A stretch of 64,000 nucleotides of DNA from an uncultured Paracoccaceae bacterium (lineage in GTDB: Bacteria; Pseudomonadota; Alphaproteobacteria; Rhodobacterales; Rhodobacteraceae), in the NCBI GenBank assembly GCA_947502145.1, contig CANMYO010000001.1:1728238-1792237 (forward strand), in the 5' to 3' direction. Both the position numbers and the translations under genes were made by a program. Below are positions 16,918 to 27,434 of this stretch, one piece after another. The notes under the pieces are model-generated. The model was not told the DNA's origin. It did no database searches and saw only the letters and a list, made by a program, of their open reading frames with translations. Position 1 is the stretch's first letter; every line of letters begins with the position of its first letter.

Positions 16918-17582
16918 CAACCATCATAACACGCCTGTTCCCCGACGAAGCCGCAGCACAAAGCGCCGTGGATCGACTGATTTTCAAGGGCATCCCAAAA
17001 CGCGAATGCGAAATTGTGCTGGGTGGAGACCATGTGGAGACGCGGCTGGCAAATGCGCAGGTGCACGCGACTGCCATCGAAACCTATCGCAAGAAGCTAG
17101 AGGCTGGCCATGCTGCCGTGGTTGTGCGCACGACCTATAAACCGCTAGGCGCCGCACGATTGACCCGTGAGATCCTGGATCAGCGCGAAACAATTGATGC
17201 GGGCGATGTGGCGAATGATTTCTTTGTGCGCTCAAAGCCGCAAAAGGCGACCAGTGTGTTGAAGGATCATCCGCACTTTCTGTCGTTATCGGGCATTGCT
17301 TCGCCCGGCCTGATAACCGGGGGCATGGGCTTGCCGATGCTGAGCGATCGCGGCGCGGGGCGGTCGCTGATGCGCGGGGACAAGCGCATGTCTCAATTGT
17401 TTTGGCCAATGCCACTGATTTCGCGCAAGCGTCGATCCCTGTCGATCATTCCGGGCGGACGTCAGATGTCCAAAGCTTTCTGGCCGATGCGTCTTGTTTC
17501 CACCAAGCCACGGCGCAAATCGGTCATTCCGGGAGGCGGATTTCCATTGTCACGGCTCTTGGGGTTGCGCACGACCATTTAG
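16914..17582 (+). CDS. Protein of unknown function, translationally coupled to pucC, with C-terminal repeats
   Basis: A 222-residue protein whose ATG overlaps the pucC stop (ATGA). Residues 1-75 look like a small alpha/beta domain (TTIITRLFPDEAAAQSAV...CEIVLGG...AAVVVRTTY). The C-terminal third is basic and holds two 24-residue repeats, 159-182 and 185-208, sharing MS-x2-FWPM-x-L-S and ending in IPGG. A degenerate GLPMLS precedes them, and the protein ends in basic/hydrophobic residues. No transmembrane helix or signal peptide is evident. I do not recognise a family. Coupling to pucC argues for a role in LH2 assembly or regulation; the repeats could bind membrane, pigment or protein (inference). 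Confidence 0.8.
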   Translation: MTTIITRLFPDEAAAQSAVDRLIFKGIPKRECEIVLGGDHVETRLANAQVHATAIETYRKKLEAGHAAVVVRTTYKPLGAARLTREILDQRETIDAGDVANDFFVRSKPQKATSVLKDHPHFLSLSGIASPGLITGGMGLPMLSDRGAGRSLMRGDKRMSQLFWPMPLISRKRRSLSIIPGGRQMSKAFWPMRLVSTKPRRKSVIPGGGFPLSRLLGLRTTI

Positions 17583-17598
17583 CCTGCGTTTCCTTGGG

Positions 17599-19512
17599 TC
17601 AGAAAACGGCGTTCGTCACGATGAGCGATACGATCAGGAACAAGATGGTCATGACCCCGCCACTTTTCATGAAGTCGGTGACCTTATAGCCGGCGGGGCC
17701 CATGATTAACGCATTCACCTGATGTGTCGGTATCAGAAACGAATTCGACGTGGAGATCGCCACCGTGAGTGCAAAGATCGCCGGGTCGCCGCCTGCGGCA
17801 ACGGCAATTGAAACGGCCAATGGCACCAGCAGGACCGTGGCCCCGACGTTTGACATGATCAGCGTGAACACGGTCGCAAGCACGGCCACGCCGACCTGCA
17901 AGGACCAGATCGGCCAGCCGTCAAGCAAGGCGAGAATCTGTTGCGCGATCCATTCCGCGGTGCCGGTTGTCTGCACCGCCTGACCCAGTGGTATCAGACT
18001 TGCCAAGAGGAACACCGTGCTCCAGCTCACCGCGTCGTAAGCATCGTCAATATCAAGCACGCCGGTCAGGATCATGCCGACAGCCCCGGTCAATAGGCAA
18101 AGCGACAGGCGTAAATCGGTAAAGAGGATCAGCGAGATCGAGATGACGAAGAACAGGAGCGCCCAGCCAACTTTGGTCGGTCGCAGTTCTTCTTGTGGGA
18201 AATCGCTGGTGACCACTACAAAGTCCCGGTCACGCGTCAAGCGGGTCAGGGATTCCCATGTGCTGTGGATGACCAATGTGTCGCCGGCATGGAAAGGTAT
18301 TTCGCCAACAGGTGTCGGTGCGTGTTCTTCTGTCTCGACGTAGCTCATGGTTTCTTCGTCGCGATGGATTGCGAGCAGGCTGGCACCGTAGGTCTTGCGA
18401 AATACCAGGTCATGGGCACACTTCCCGATCACCGATGATCCCGGCGGGATAACCATTTCGGCGACGCCGGATTTTGTCGGGGCGTAGTCTTCGGCAAAGA
18501 CATCAAGACTTTCGTGCAAGATGAACCCGCCGTCTTCGACCATGCGTTGAATGACTTTTTGCCGCCCCAAAACGGCTAGGCGACACGGCGCGGTGATTTC
18601 GGTCTGAATAACCGGCGCGAACCAGCGTTTGCCACGGTGGGCGCTGCCGATGATATAGACATGGTAACGCTGCATGACGTCGTCAAATGTCTCGCCTACG
18701 CAGGGGTGGCCTTCGGGGATGCTGATTTCAAATATGTCGGTTTTCAGTCCGTAGATATTCTTGAGGTAATCCTTCAACGACTTGGCCGACGCCCCATCGT
18801 CACCCTTGGCACCCTTGGGGAGGACCCAACGTCCAAAGAGGGTGAAGTAGAGGATTCCGGTCGCAACAAGACAGACGCCGATAGGGGTGACGGAAAACAG
18901 ACCAAACGGGGCCATTTTCTGTTCATCAGGCAGTGACTGGTTCGCGCTGAGCAGCAGATCGTTCAGCAGGATCAACGGTGAGGACCCGACCATCGTCATG
19001 GTCCCGCCGAGGATTGCACAAAATCCCATCGGCATCAGCAAACGACTGAGCGGCAGTTCGGTGCGCACGGATATGCGACTGACCACGGGCAAGAACAGGG
19101 CCGCTGCACCAACGTTCTGCATAAAGGATGAAATAACCCCGACAGTCCCGGAAATAATTGGAATAACACGGGTTTCCGACCGTCCCCCATGCTTAAGGAT
19201 GAGCGCGGCGACTTTGCTCATCAGGCCGGTTTTATCCAAACCGGCACCAATAATCATGACTGCGATGATCGACACGACAGCGTTTGAGGCGAGACCATCA
19301 AACAATCGACTGACGTCGGCGAGCGAGTTCAGCGCCGGAATCTGGCTGAGAAGACCCAAGAGCACCATGACCATGATGGCGGCCAAGTCGATGCGTACAA
19401 TTTCGGAGATGAACAGAAATACGGTGAATGCCAGCAAGCCAAGAACGACTGACATCTCCAAACTCAGGCTTATGGGTTCCAAACTTTGCTCCCTCTTGCC
19501 TTTTGTTACCAT
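17599..19512 (-). CDS. SLC13-type (DASS) anion/Na+ symporter with central TrkA-C domains
   Basis: A 637-residue membrane protein. Two blocks of hydrophobic helices (about 20-215 and 455-637) flank a hydrophilic central part (about 225-430). That part contains two TrkA-C-like folds, seen in FEISIPEGHPCVGETF and VIPPGSSVIGKCAHDLVF. SNVGATVLLVPLAVSIA and SFMQNVGAAALFLPV are the paired SLC13 motifs with Asn. The family moves sulfate, dicarboxylates or other anions with sodium. It lies downstream of nap on the same strand, but a terminator intervenes, so it is probably independent. GAGG stands before the ATG at 19512. Confidence 0.9.
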   Translation of the reverse strand: MVTKGKREQSLEPISLSLEMSVVLGLLAFTVFLFISEIVRIDLAAIMVMVLLGLLSQIPALNSLADVSRLFDGLASNAVVSIIAVMIIGAGLDKTGLMSKVAALILKHGGRSETRVIPIISGTVGVISSFMQNVGAAALFLPVVSRISVRTELPLSRLLMPMGFCAILGGTMTMVGSSPLILLNDLLLSANQSLPDEQKMAPFGLFSVTPIGVCLVATGILYFTLFGRWVLPKGAKGDDGASAKSLKDYLKNIYGLKTDIFEISIPEGHPCVGETFDDVMQRYHVYIIGSAHRGKRWFAPVIQTEITAPCRLAVLGRQKVIQRMVEDGGFILHESLDVFAEDYAPTKSGVAEMVIPPGSSVIGKCAHDLVFRKTYGASLLAIHRDEETMSYVETEEHAPTPVGEIPFHAGDTLVIHSTWESLTRLTRDRDFVVVTSDFPQEELRPTKVGWALLFFVISISLILFTDLRLSLCLLTGAVGMILTGVLDIDDAYDAVSWSTVFLLASLIPLGQAVQTTGTAEWIAQQILALLDGWPIWSLQVGVAVLATVFTLIMSNVGATVLLVPLAVSIAVAAGGDPAIFALTVAISTSNSFLIPTHQVNALIMGPAGYKVTDFMKSGGVMTILFLIVSLIVTNAVF

Positions 19513-19557
19513 TCACACCTCGGTTTGCGCAACAATACGTCGCGCTTGGGTTGAAAC

Positions 19558-19587
19558 AAAAAATCCAGCGCCGGGGCGGGCGCTGGA
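19558..19587 (-). terminator. Rho-independent terminator of the nap operon
   Basis: On the reverse strand TCCAGCGCC (19587-19579) pairs with GGCGCTGGA (19572-19564) across a 6-base loop and runs directly into TTTTTT (19563-19558). It lies 34 bases after the napC stop and before the SLC13 gene. Confidence 0.85.
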
Positions 19588-19620
19588 AGTGACCACAGGA
19601 GATTTGGCCGCGCGGTCGGA

Positions 19621-20265
19621 CTAGTCTTGTTCGGCTGCGATTGTATCGAGGTAGACCGCGATTTCGCCGTCCCCAATCGGGGATGAGAACGCGGCGGCCT
19701 GTTCAGGCAAACGGTGGGCGATACCCTTGTGACAATCAATGCAGGTTTGTTCCCCTGTAAAAAGGAACCGTTCGTGCGCCTCTGCTGCCCGAGTGCTTTG
19801 CAAGGTGATGTCCATGCTTTCCGCAGCGTGGCAGTTGCGGCATTCCAGTGAGTCGTTCGCTTCCATCCGGGCCCATTCGTGCTGCGCCATCGTCAGGCGG
19901 TGTTCCTCAAATTTTTCGGGCGTGTTGATGGTGCCAAACAACATGCCGTAGACCTCCTTCGAGGCGGCGATTTTGCGGGCGATCTTGGACGTCCAATCGT
20001 GCGGAACATGGCAATCCGGGCAACTTGCGCGCACGCCAGAATGGTTTGTGTAGTGAATTGTTTCTTTCAGTTCCTGAAACACGTTATCGCGCATTTCGTG
20101 GCAACTGACGCAAAATGTCTCGGTGTTGGTCGCTTCAAGCGCCGTGTTGAATCCGCCCCAAAAGACGATGCCCATCACAAAGCCGCCCGCGGTCAGAAAC
20201 CCAAGCGAATAATGCGTGCTGGGCCGTCGCATGATCGCCCAAGTTTTCCTGATAAGGCCAACCAT
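19621..20265 (-). CDS. napC: NapC, membrane tetraheme c-type cytochrome
   Basis: A 214-residue NapC/NirT-type quinol dehydrogenase. An N-terminal anchor helix (about 18-40) is followed by a periplasmic domain with four CxxCH heme motifs: CVSCH, CPDCH, CRNCH and CIDCH. It oxidises ubiquinol and passes electrons to NapAB. Its ATG overlaps the napB stop by one base. NapG and NapH are absent here, so NapC is the quinol route. Confidence 0.97.
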   Translation of the reverse strand: MVGLIRKTWAIMRRPSTHYSLGFLTAGGFVMGIVFWGGFNTALEATNTETFCVSCHEMRDNVFQELKETIHYTNHSGVRASCPDCHVPHDWTSKIARKIAASKEVYGMLFGTINTPEKFEEHRLTMAQHEWARMEANDSLECRNCHAAESMDITLQSTRAAEAHERFLFTGEQTCIDCHKGIAHRLPEQAAAFSSPIGDGEIAVYLDTIAAEQD

Positions 20266-20729
20266 CAGTTTTCGCCTTCCAGCGTTTGCAGGTAGTCAAG
20301 CACCTGATCGACGTCGACAAAAGTGTTGTCGACAAGCGGGCGGGCCTCTGACTGGCTGACGTGACATTGGGTGCAGAAGTAGCGCCGAGGTGAGGCGGTC
20401 GCGAGGAACTGCCCGTCGCGGTTCATGAAGTGGGTCACCGAAATCATCGGTGCCTGGCTGACTTCAATTGCAGCACGGCTATGGCAGGTCATGCATTGGT
20501 TGTAGTTGGTGTCGATCTGGTAACCGTCAATCTTGTGCGGGATGACAGGTGGTTGTTCGGGGTAATTGCGCACCTGGCGGATGTCGGAATTGATGACGCG
20601 GGGAATGGCGGGCGGTTCGCCCACCTGATCCAATGGTTCCGCACCGCGCAGGGTCGCGACCTGGTTTTCGGCAACCGCAGCGGTGCCAAGTACTGTAAGT
20701 ATGATCAAGCTGACAAATGATTTTTTCAT
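20265..20729 (-). CDS. napB: NapB, periplasmic diheme electron-transfer subunit
   Basis: A 154-residue precursor with signal peptide [19 protein letters not shown] and two heme motifs, CMTCH and CTQCH. It hands electrons from NapC to NapA in the periplasm. The segments [13 protein letters not shown] and [12 protein letters not shown] are typical of the family. The start is two bases after the napA stop. Confidence 0.96.
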   Translation of the reverse strand: MKKSFVSLIILTVLGTAAVAENQVATLRGAEPLDQVGEPPAIPRVINSDIRQVRNYPEQPPVIPHKIDGYQIDTNYNQCMTCHSRAAIEVSQAPMISVTHFMNRDGQFLATASPRRYFCTQCHVSQSEARPLVDNTFVDVDQVLDYLQTLEGEN

Positions 20730-20731
20730 GA

Positions 20732-23227
20732 TTACACCGCCTCAATCTTTACAGCGCATTTCTTGAAATCGGTCTCTTTGGAGATCGGATCCGTGGCGTC
20801 GAGGGTGACCTTGTTGATCAGCTGACTGGCATCAAACCAAGGCACGAATACCAATCCGCGGGGTGGTTTGTTGCGGCCACGGGTTTCCACCCGCGTGACA
20901 ATTGATCCGCGCCGTGAGCTGATTTTCACCTGCGACCCCCGTCTGAGCCCAAGATCTGCGGCGTCATCGCCGTGCATGTAGCAAAGCGCATCCGGGACAG
21001 CCGAATAAAGCTCTGGCACGCGCTGGGTCATCGACCCGGAGTGCCAGTGTTCCAGGACCCGTCCGGTTGACAGCCAGAAGGGGTATTCGTCGTCGGGATT
21101 TTCGGCCGCCGGTTCGAAGGGAAGGGCAAAGACGACGGCTTTGCCATCGGGTTTGCCATAAAACTGAAAGTCAGTGCCGGCCGCAACGTAGGGGTCACTA
21201 CCCTCCTTGAAGCGCCAGAGAGTTTCCTGCCCATCCACGACGGGCCAGCGCAGCCCGCGTTCTTCGTGGTACGTGTCAAAGTCTGCAAGGTCATGGGCCT
21301 TGCCGCGACCAAAACTGGCGTATTCTTCAAACAGACCCTTTTGCAGGTAAAATCCGAAATCCTCGGATTCATGGTTGTCATAGCCTTCCTTGATTTCATC
21401 GTTGGAATAGGCATCGACCTGGCCGTTGCGGAACAACACTTCGTAAAGGGTCTTGCCCTTGTATTCGGGGTTGGCGTCCAGAATTTCGGCCTCCCAGACT
21501 TCATCTGTGGTGAAGCGTTTGGAGAATTCGACCAGTTGCCAGAGGTCTGATTTGCTTTCACCCGGGGCATCAACAAGCTGGTGCCAGAATTGGGTGCGTC
21601 GTTCGGCGTTGCCATAGGCGCCTTCTTTTTCAACCCACATTGCGGTGGGCAGGATAAGATCAGCGGCCTCTGCCGTGACGGTCGGGTAAGCGTCTGAAAC
21701 TACGATGAAGTTATCAGGATTCCGGTAGCCGGGCAGACCTTCCTCGAGCATATTTGGCGCGGCCTGCATATTATTGTTCACCTGCACCCAATAGCAATTG
21801 ATCCGCCCGTCCTTGAGGTGGCGGTTTTGCAAGACCGCATGGGCCCCGACCCAGGCAGGAACAGTGCCGGCGGGCAGTTTCCAGATCTTCTCTGCAATCT
21901 CGCGGTGTTTGTCATTGCCCACGACCATATCGGCGGGCAACCGGTGAGCGAATGTGCCAACCTCGCGTGCCGTGCCGCATGCAGAGGGCTGCCCGGTGAG
22001 CGAAAACGGTGAATTGCCGGGGGTTGAAATCTTACCGGTCAGCAGGTGGATGTTGTAGATCATATTGTTGACCCAGACACCGCGCGTGTGCTGGTTGACG
22101 CCCATGGTCCACAAGGACATGACCTTGGTGTCAGGGTCGGCGTAGATTTCGGCCATTTCCTGCAGGCGATTGGCCGGAACCCCGGACATTTCTGCAGCCT
22201 TTTCCAGCGTGTATTCACTGACAAACGCGGCAAATTCATCAAACGACATTTCCGTTGATCCGCCAGCTGCCGTATTGTTTTCGGCGGCCTGTTCAAGCGG
22301 GTGTTCCGGGCGCAATCCATAGCCGATGTCGGTGTTGCCACGACGGAAGTTGACGTGTTTTGCGACGAAGTCTTCGTTCACCGCGCCATTCTGGATGATG
22401 TAATTGGCAATGTAGTTGAGGATCACGAGGTCGGTCTGGGGGGTGAAGACCATCGGAATATCAGCGAGGTCAAAGCTGCGGTGCTTGTAGGTAGACAGTA
22501 CCCCAACCTTGACATGCGAGTTTGAGAACTTGCGGTCTGCGATGCGGGTCCAGAGCACTGGATGCATCTCGGCCATGTTCGACCCCCATAGGAAAAATGC
22601 ATCCGCATGCTCGAAGTCATCATAGCAGCCCATCGGTTCGTCGATACCAAAGGTGCGGATGAAACCGGCAACCGCAGAAGCCATGCAATGACGCGCATTT
22701 GGGTCGATATGGTTAGAGCGGAAGCCAGCTTTATAGAGCTTGGCTGCGGCGTAACCTTCCCAGACAGTCCATTGGCCGGAGCCGAACATGCCAATGCCGT
22801 CCGGGCCCTTTTCCTTGATCGTGGCCTTCCATTTTTCTGCCATGACATCAAAGGCTTCGTCCCAGGAGACAGGTGTGAAATCCCCATCCTTGGCATAAAC
22901 CCCGTCGCGTTTACGCAGCAGCGGGGTGGTCAGGCGATCGGCCCCGTACATGATCTTGGACAGGAAATAACCCTTGACGCAGTTGAGACCGCGATTCACA
23001 GGCGATTGGCTGTCGCCATGGGTTGCGACAACGCGGCCAGCCTTGGTTGCGACCATGATCGAGCAACCGGTTCCGCAGAACCGGCACGCGGCCTTTGACC
23101 ACTTGAGATCCGTCAGGTCGGCGTCGGTTTCAAAGTTCTGTGCTTGCGTTGTGACAGGTAGACCAACAGCCGCTGCTGCGGCTGCGACGGCCTGAGACTT
23201 GATCACGGCTCTGCGGCTCAGTTTCAT
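20732..23227 (-). CDS. napA: NapA, periplasmic nitrate reductase catalytic subunit
   Basis: An 831-residue molybdopterin oxidoreductase reducing nitrate to nitrite. A Tat signal ([10 protein letters not shown]) starts at the ATG at 23227, one base after the napD stop; the open frame to 23302 overlaps napD and was discarded. The [4Fe-4S] cysteines are at residues 48, 51, 55 and 83 (CRFCGTGC ... CVKG). The molybdenum-ligand cysteine lies in [10 protein letters not shown]. In this lifestyle Nap usually serves redox balancing or denitrification rather than assimilation. Confidence 0.98.
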   Translation of the reverse strand: MKLSRRAVIKSQAVAAAAAAVGLPVTTQAQNFETDADLTDLKWSKAACRFCGTGCSIMVATKAGRVVATHGDSQSPVNRGLNCVKGYFLSKIMYGADRLTTPLLRKRDGVYAKDGDFTPVSWDEAFDVMAEKWKATIKEKGPDGIGMFGSGQWTVWEGYAAAKLYKAGFRSNHIDPNARHCMASAVAGFIRTFGIDEPMGCYDDFEHADAFFLWGSNMAEMHPVLWTRIADRKFSNSHVKVGVLSTYKHRSFDLADIPMVFTPQTDLVILNYIANYIIQNGAVNEDFVAKHVNFRRGNTDIGYGLRPEHPLEQAAENNTAAGGSTEMSFDEFAAFVSEYTLEKAAEMSGVPANRLQEMAEIYADPDTKVMSLWTMGVNQHTRGVWVNNMIYNIHLLTGKISTPGNSPFSLTGQPSACGTAREVGTFAHRLPADMVVGNDKHREIAEKIWKLPAGTVPAWVGAHAVLQNRHLKDGRINCYWVQVNNNMQAAPNMLEEGLPGYRNPDNFIVVSDAYPTVTAEAADLILPTAMWVEKEGAYGNAERRTQFWHQLVDAPGESKSDLWQLVEFSKRFTTDEVWEAEILDANPEYKGKTLYEVLFRNGQVDAYSNDEIKEGYDNHESEDFGFYLQKGLFEEYASFGRGKAHDLADFDTYHEERGLRWPVVDGQETLWRFKEGSDPYVAAGTDFQFYGKPDGKAVVFALPFEPAAENPDDEYPFWLSTGRVLEHWHSGSMTQRVPELYSAVPDALCYMHGDDAADLGLRRGSQVKISSRRGSIVTRVETRGRNKPPRGLVFVPWFDASQLINKVTLDATDPISKETDFKKCAVKIEAV

Positions 23228-23228
23228 G

Positions 23229-23510
23229 CTAGTGCCTTTCATGGCTGAGGGTGTCCGATGGCGGTGTGACCGTTTCGGAATGGTGATAACAAAGCGCCGC
23301 ACTGGCGACCCCGGGCAGGAGTTGAATGTCCGTTAGGCCCTGCACCAGCTGATGTTCGTCAGGCGTTTCAAGTGTGACGATCAGCTTGCCCGATGGATCC
23401 GAGATGGCCACCTCGGCAATCGGGTGGGCATTGATGGCGGACTCAACGATCTTGATCCGTTTGGGGTCAGCGGTGACCACAAGACTGGATATGTGGATTT
23501 CCTGGGTCAT
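23229..23510 (-). CDS. napD: NapD, NapA signal-peptide chaperone
   Basis: A 93-residue cytoplasmic protein with the ferredoxin-like NapD fold ([15 protein letters not shown]...[21 protein letters not shown] pattern). It binds the NapA Tat leader to prevent premature export. It overlaps napF by four bases and ends one base before the napA start. Confidence 0.93.
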   Translation of the reverse strand: MTQEIHISSLVVTADPKRIKIVESAINAHPIAEVAISDPSGKLIVTLETPDEHQLVQGLTDIQLLPGVASAALCYHHSETVTPPSDTLSHERH

Positions 23511-23998
23511 TGCGGAGCCTCAGTTCGGGGAATGTCGAGAGTTATCGCGGCTGTTGGGCAGATGCCGATACAGGCGCCACAGCCGGTGCAATTGTCGGTG
23601 CGCACCGTGATCCCGCCGGAAAACCCGCTTTGGTAGTCAAAGCACAGCGCGTCATCATCACAGGCGTCCGTGCAGCTTTGGCAGGCCACGCCCTTGGTTT
23701 GTAGGCAAGTGTCGCCAATGGTCGCTATATATGGCCAGGCAGGCTGATCTGTGCTTTTGAAGACCGGCTCATCACAGGCGCTGACACATTCCCTGCAGAA
23801 CGTGCAGGCCCCGCCATTGAACTGAACCACTGGTGTGCGGGCCGGCCCGGCGACGAGAATGCCTTCGGGGCAGGCGGCAATGCAGGCCCCGCAAGAGGTG
23901 CAGCCGTTGCGAACGCTGGATTCGTCGCTCCATGGCGGGCGCAGGAGGGCCGGATTGAAACCCATAACATGACGTCGCGTGTGGATTGGGCGGGCCAT
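23507..23998 (-). CDS. napF: NapF, cytoplasmic iron-sulfur protein
   Basis: A 163-residue ferredoxin-type protein rich in cysteine motifs: CTSCGACIAACP, CTFCRECVSACDEP, CQSCTDACDDDALC and CTGCGACIGICP. These correspond to the several [4Fe-4S] sites of NapF, which helps mature NapA in the cytoplasm. The start ATG overlaps the napE stop by one base (TGATG). A TTG one codon upstream is not needed. Confidence 0.95.
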   Translation of the reverse strand: MARPIHTRRHVMGFNPALLRPPWSDESSVRNGCTSCGACIAACPEGILVAGPARTPVVQFNGGACTFCRECVSACDEPVFKSTDQPAWPYIATIGDTCLQTKGVACQSCTDACDDDALCFDYQSGFSGGITVRTDNCTGCGACIGICPTAAITLDIPRTEAPQ

Positions 23999-24156
23999 CA
24001 ATGCGACGGCGGACCGAGAATCAATTGGGACATCCAGATGACAAACCCATAGCTCGCCACCAGCCCAATGCTGAGGATTGGTGCCATGAAAACGGCCAGC
24101 AGGATAAACACCCGCCGTTCCTCTTTCTTTGTTGGGGTCCCGATTTCTGAATTCAT
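23998..24156 (-). CDS. napE: NapE, small membrane protein of the nap operon
   Basis: A 52-residue protein with a charged N-terminus (NSEIGTPTKKEERR) and one membrane helix (VFILLAVFMAPILSIGLVAS). The start at 24156 is the only ATG close to the helix with a GGGAGC-like ribosome site. NapE is a common first gene in alphaproteobacterial nap operons; its function is unclear. Confidence 0.85.
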   Translation of the reverse strand: MNSEIGTPTKKEERRVFILLAVFMAPILSIGLVASYGFVIWMSQLILGPPSH

Positions 24157-24212
24157 TCTGATTCCAGCTCCCTGAATTTGCCCCAAGCTAGCGGGCGGTG
24201 AGGAAGGCTGCC

Positions 24213-24226
24213 TTGACTTTAGTCAA
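24213..24226. promoter_or_regulatory. FNR/Dnr-type box upstream of napEFDABC
   Basis: TTGAC-TTTA-GTCAA is a perfect 5-4-5 inverted repeat close to the TTGAT-N4-ATCAA consensus. Its centre is 63 bases upstream of the napE ATG. That leaves room for a start site about 41 bases downstream of the box, the class II activation position. It begins 11 bases beyond the stop of the Dnr-like regulator gene. Confidence 0.75.
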
Positions 24227-24236
24227 GAGCGTCAAA

Positions 24237-24911
24237 TTAAATGTCAGATATCAATTCGCGAAGCGCCTTTGGGTTGGTGATTTCGACGATCTCACCATCC
24301 ACCTGCACGCCAACGTCCTGCAATTTTCGGAAGTTTCGAGACAGTGTTTCGGGTTTCACCCCAATCAGTGAGGCAATTGTGGATTTGCTATAGGGAAACT
24401 CGATCGGGCCGGCACCGCCTTCACCCAATGCGAGGATGAACCTTGCAGTGCGTTGCAGGGAGCTGTCGCCTTTGAGTCTTTCAATCTGCTGAATTAGGCG
24501 GTGCAGATGTCCATATGCCGACGCAAGAATGGCATTTGTGACCTCTGGCGAGGCGTGGAGTTCGGCGCGGATTGCAGAACTGGGGATGGCCAGCAAGCGC
24601 GCACCGATGATCACCGTAGCCGAAACAGGATATGCACGTTCTTCGAAGGCGAGGGCCTCAGCGAAGGATTGACCGCTGGAAAAGATATCAACGGTGATAT
24701 CATTTCCCGCTGCTGTCGCGGTGGACAATTTCACCAGCCCTTCGAACACGATATAAACTTCGGTTGCACTGTCCCCCTGATTGAAGATGACGTCGCCAGG
24801 TGAATAACGCCGTACGAGCCCATGGTCGGCTATTCGTCTGAGCACGGTGTCAGACATGCCCCGAAAGAGGGTGGACTGTCTTAGGTAGGCAACATCAGAA
24901 TCTTGCAACAT
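24237..24911 (-). CDS. Crp/Fnr-family regulator, Dnr/NnrR-like
   Basis: A 224-residue protein: a cyclic-nucleotide-binding-type beta barrel (about 10-125), a dimer helix, and a winged helix-turn-helix whose recognition helix reads VKPETLSRNFRKL. The E-x2-SR pattern there recognises TTGA-N6-TCAA half-sites. It lacks the N-terminal cysteine cluster of FNR, so it is not an iron-sulfur oxygen sensor and is more like the heme/NO-sensing Dnr or NnrR. It sits directly upstream of the box and nap operon, which makes it the obvious candidate activator. Confidence 0.85.
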   Translation of the reverse strand: MLQDSDVAYLRQSTLFRGMSDTVLRRIADHGLVRRYSPGDVIFNQGDSATEVYIVFEGLVKLSTATAAGNDITVDIFSSGQSFAEALAFEERAYPVSATVIIGARLLAIPSSAIRAELHASPEVTNAILASAYGHLHRLIQQIERLKGDSSLQRTARFILALGEGGAGPIEFPYSKSTIASLIGVKPETLSRNFRKLQDVGVQVDGEIVEITNPKALRELISDI

Positions 24912-24966
24912 TCACTGTTGGTGTCACAATTTTAGGGCCGGTGAAAGAGTGCTGGGCTGCAAACGT

Positions 24967-26637
24967 CTAGCGGCGCAGAATGCCGGGCAGGTTCAAGCCC
25001 TGTTCGCGGGCGCAGTCGAGCGCGATATCATAGCCCGCATCTGCATGGCGCATGACGCCGGTCGCCGGATCATTCCAGAGGACGTTGGCCAATCGGCGGT
25101 CGGCGTCCTTTGTCCCGTCGCAGCAGATCACCATGCCGGAATGTTGCGAGAAGCCCATGCCAACGCCACCGCCGTGGTGCAGCGAAACCCATGTGGCGCC
25201 GCTCGCGACATTGAGCATTGCGTTCAGCAGCGGCCAGTCTGACACAGCGTCTGATCCGTCCTTCATCGCCTCGGTTTCCCGATTGGGTGAGGCGACCGAG
25301 CCACTGTCGAGGTGGTCGCGGCCGATAACGACCGGGGCGGAAAGCTCGCCGTTGCGCACCATTTCATTAAAGGCAAGGCCGAGTTTGTGCCGCTGCCCCA
25401 ATCCGACCCAGCAAATCCGCGCCGGCAATCCCTGGAAGGCGATACGTTCGCGCGCCATGTCGAGCCAGTTGTGCAAATGCGGATCGTCGATAAGTTCTTT
25501 CACTTTTGCATCGGTTTTGTAGATATCCTCTGGGTCGCCGGACAGGGCACACCAACGGAACGGCCCAACGCCGCGACAAAAGAGCGGGCGGATGTAGGCA
25601 GGAACGAAGCCGGGAAAGGCAAAGGCATCCTTCAGGCCCTCTTCCGATGCGACTTGTCGGATGTTGTTGCCATAATCCAGCGTCGGCACACCGGCGTTCC
25701 AGAATGCAACCATGGCGGCGACCTGCACTTTCATTGAGGCACGGGCCGCGGCCTCAACGGACTTGGGATCGCTGTCCTGTTTTGCGCGCCATTCTGCGAC
25801 GCTCCACCCTTGGGGCAGGTAACCATGAACGGGATCATGCGCAGAGGTCTGGTCGGTCACCAGATCGGGCCTTATCCCGCGTGCGACAAGGTCAGGGAAA
25901 ACGTCAGCCGCATTGCCAATCAACGCCACGGATTTGGCTTCGCCTGCAGTGGTCCAGTCTGCGATCATCTCCAGGGCGCGGTCTAGATCATCAGTCTTTT
26001 CGTCGACGTAGCGAGTGCGCAGGCGGAAATCAGCACGGGTTTCATCACATTCAACGGCAAGGCAACAGGCCCCGGCCATGACCGCGGCCAGCGGCTGTGC
26101 GCCGCCCATGCCGCCAAGGCCTCCAGTCAGAACCCAGCGCCCTTTGAGGTTGCCGTCATAGTGCTGACGTCCGGCCTCCATGAAGGTTTCATATGTACCT
26201 TGCACGATCCCCTGCGTTCCGATGTAAATCCAGGAGCCAGCGGTCATCTGGCCATACATCGCCAACCCCTTCTTATCGAGGTCGTTGAAGTGATCCCAAT
26301 TGGCCCAATGGGGCACGAGATTCGAATTCGCGATCAGAACGCGCGGCGCATCCTTGTGAGTCTGAAACACGCCAACGGGTTTGCCTGACTGCACAAGCAG
26401 GGTCTGCGTTTCATCAAGGTCGATCAGGGCCGCGACGATGGCGTCAAAGTCCTGCCAGGTTCGCGCGGCCCTGCCGATCCCGCCGTAGACGACAAGTTCA
26501 TGCGGGTTTTCAGCGACGTCTGGATGCAGGTTGTTCATCAGCATGCGCAAGGGGGCTTCGGTCAGCCAGCTTTTGGCTGTGAGCGTGGTGCCGGTTGGCG
26601 GATAGATGTCGCGGGTATTGTGGCGCGGGTTGTTCAT
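24967..26637 (-). CDS. hutU: Urocanate hydratase
   Basis: A 556-residue NAD-dependent urocanase converting urocanate to imidazolone propionate. Family signatures are [33 protein letters not shown] and the C-terminal [19 protein letters not shown]. It is last in the hutI-hutH-hutG-hutU operon, with its ATG overlapping the hutG stop by four bases. Confidence 0.97.
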   Translation of the reverse strand: MNNPRHNTRDIYPPTGTTLTAKSWLTEAPLRMLMNNLHPDVAENPHELVVYGGIGRAARTWQDFDAIVAALIDLDETQTLLVQSGKPVGVFQTHKDAPRVLIANSNLVPHWANWDHFNDLDKKGLAMYGQMTAGSWIYIGTQGIVQGTYETFMEAGRQHYDGNLKGRWVLTGGLGGMGGAQPLAAVMAGACCLAVECDETRADFRLRTRYVDEKTDDLDRALEMIADWTTAGEAKSVALIGNAADVFPDLVARGIRPDLVTDQTSAHDPVHGYLPQGWSVAEWRAKQDSDPKSVEAAARASMKVQVAAMVAFWNAGVPTLDYGNNIRQVASEEGLKDAFAFPGFVPAYIRPLFCRGVGPFRWCALSGDPEDIYKTDAKVKELIDDPHLHNWLDMARERIAFQGLPARICWVGLGQRHKLGLAFNEMVRNGELSAPVVIGRDHLDSGSVASPNRETEAMKDGSDAVSDWPLLNAMLNVASGATWVSLHHGGGVGMGFSQHSGMVICCDGTKDADRRLANVLWNDPATGVMRHADAGYDIALDCAREQGLNLPGILRR

Positions 26638-27434
26638 TTGGAACCTCCGAGTGAGGGGGCCAGATCGGCCAGAGCTGTCAGGATGGATTGCAGATAGGGG
26701 CGAATGCGCGCAGCCTTTGCAGGGTCATACTGCCAGGGTGGGGATTCTGCGGTTAGGTAGGTCGCTTGGGCCAGTTCCATCTGGATTGCGTGAATGTTCT
26801 TGTGCGGCTGCCCGTAGTGGCGCGTGGTCCATCCCCCTTTGAAACGCCCGTTCTCTGTCATTGAGTAGCCCGATGCCGCGCGGCAGATATCGGAAACGGC
26901 AGTGGCCACGCTGGGCGCACAAGTCGCGCCATGATTGGTGCCGATATTGAAATCGGGAAGCGTTTCCGCAAACAGATGCGGGATGTTGGACCGTATCGAG
27001 TGGCAATCAAAGAGGATCGCGACACCAAACTGATCACGTGCGCGGGTGATCTCGGTCCGGAGAGCCGCGTGGTAGGGGGTATGAAAGGCAGCGCCCCGGT
27101 TTTCGATTGCGGCGTTGTCGGGTGGCGTGGTCCAGATCTCGATCCCGTCAAAATCGGTGAGCGGCACCAGATCGGTGGTGTTTTGCCCGGGGTAAAGGCT
27201 TTGCCCTGAAGGATCGCGATTGGCATCAATGACGTAACGATGAAAATTGGCCGTGACCGTCGTGGCCTGTGGCAAGAGCCCGTCATACAACTGATCCACA
27301 TGCCAATCGGTGTCGGCAAGTGCAGTGCCGATGTCGTTCAACTCCGCTGCAATATCTGTTGGTACAAACGTGCCGGTGTGTGGAAAGCCCAGTATGATAG
27401 GGCTGTCGCCCCTGTGAACCGTGACCGGGGTCAT
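26634..27434 (-). CDS. hutG: N-formylglutamate amidohydrolase
   Basis: A 266-residue enzyme splitting N-formylglutamate to glutamate and formate, the last step of the HutF branch. It shows [22 protein letters not shown] and [10 protein letters not shown], which are the metal-site segments of the deformylase family. Both neighbours overlap it by four bases, so it is coupled in the operon. Confidence 0.93.
   Translation of the reverse strand: MTPVTVHRGDSPIILGFPHTGTFVPTDIAAELNDIGTALADTDWHVDQLYDGLLPQATTVTANFHRYVIDANRDPSGQSLYPGQNTTDLVPLTDFDGIEIWTTPPDNAAIENRGAAFHTPYHAALRTEITRARDQFGVAILFDCHSIRSNIPHLFAETLPDFNIGTNHGATCAPSVATAVSDICRAASGYSMTENGRFKGGWTTRHYGQPHKNIHAIQMELAQATYLTAESPPWQYDPAKAARIRPYLQSILTALADLAPSLGGSK

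Noticed and set aside
18887..19624. A 245-codon forward frame opposite the SLC13 gene
   Set aside because: It is antisense to a clear membrane transporter and extends through the nap terminator; its Ser/Arg-rich composition is not protein-like.
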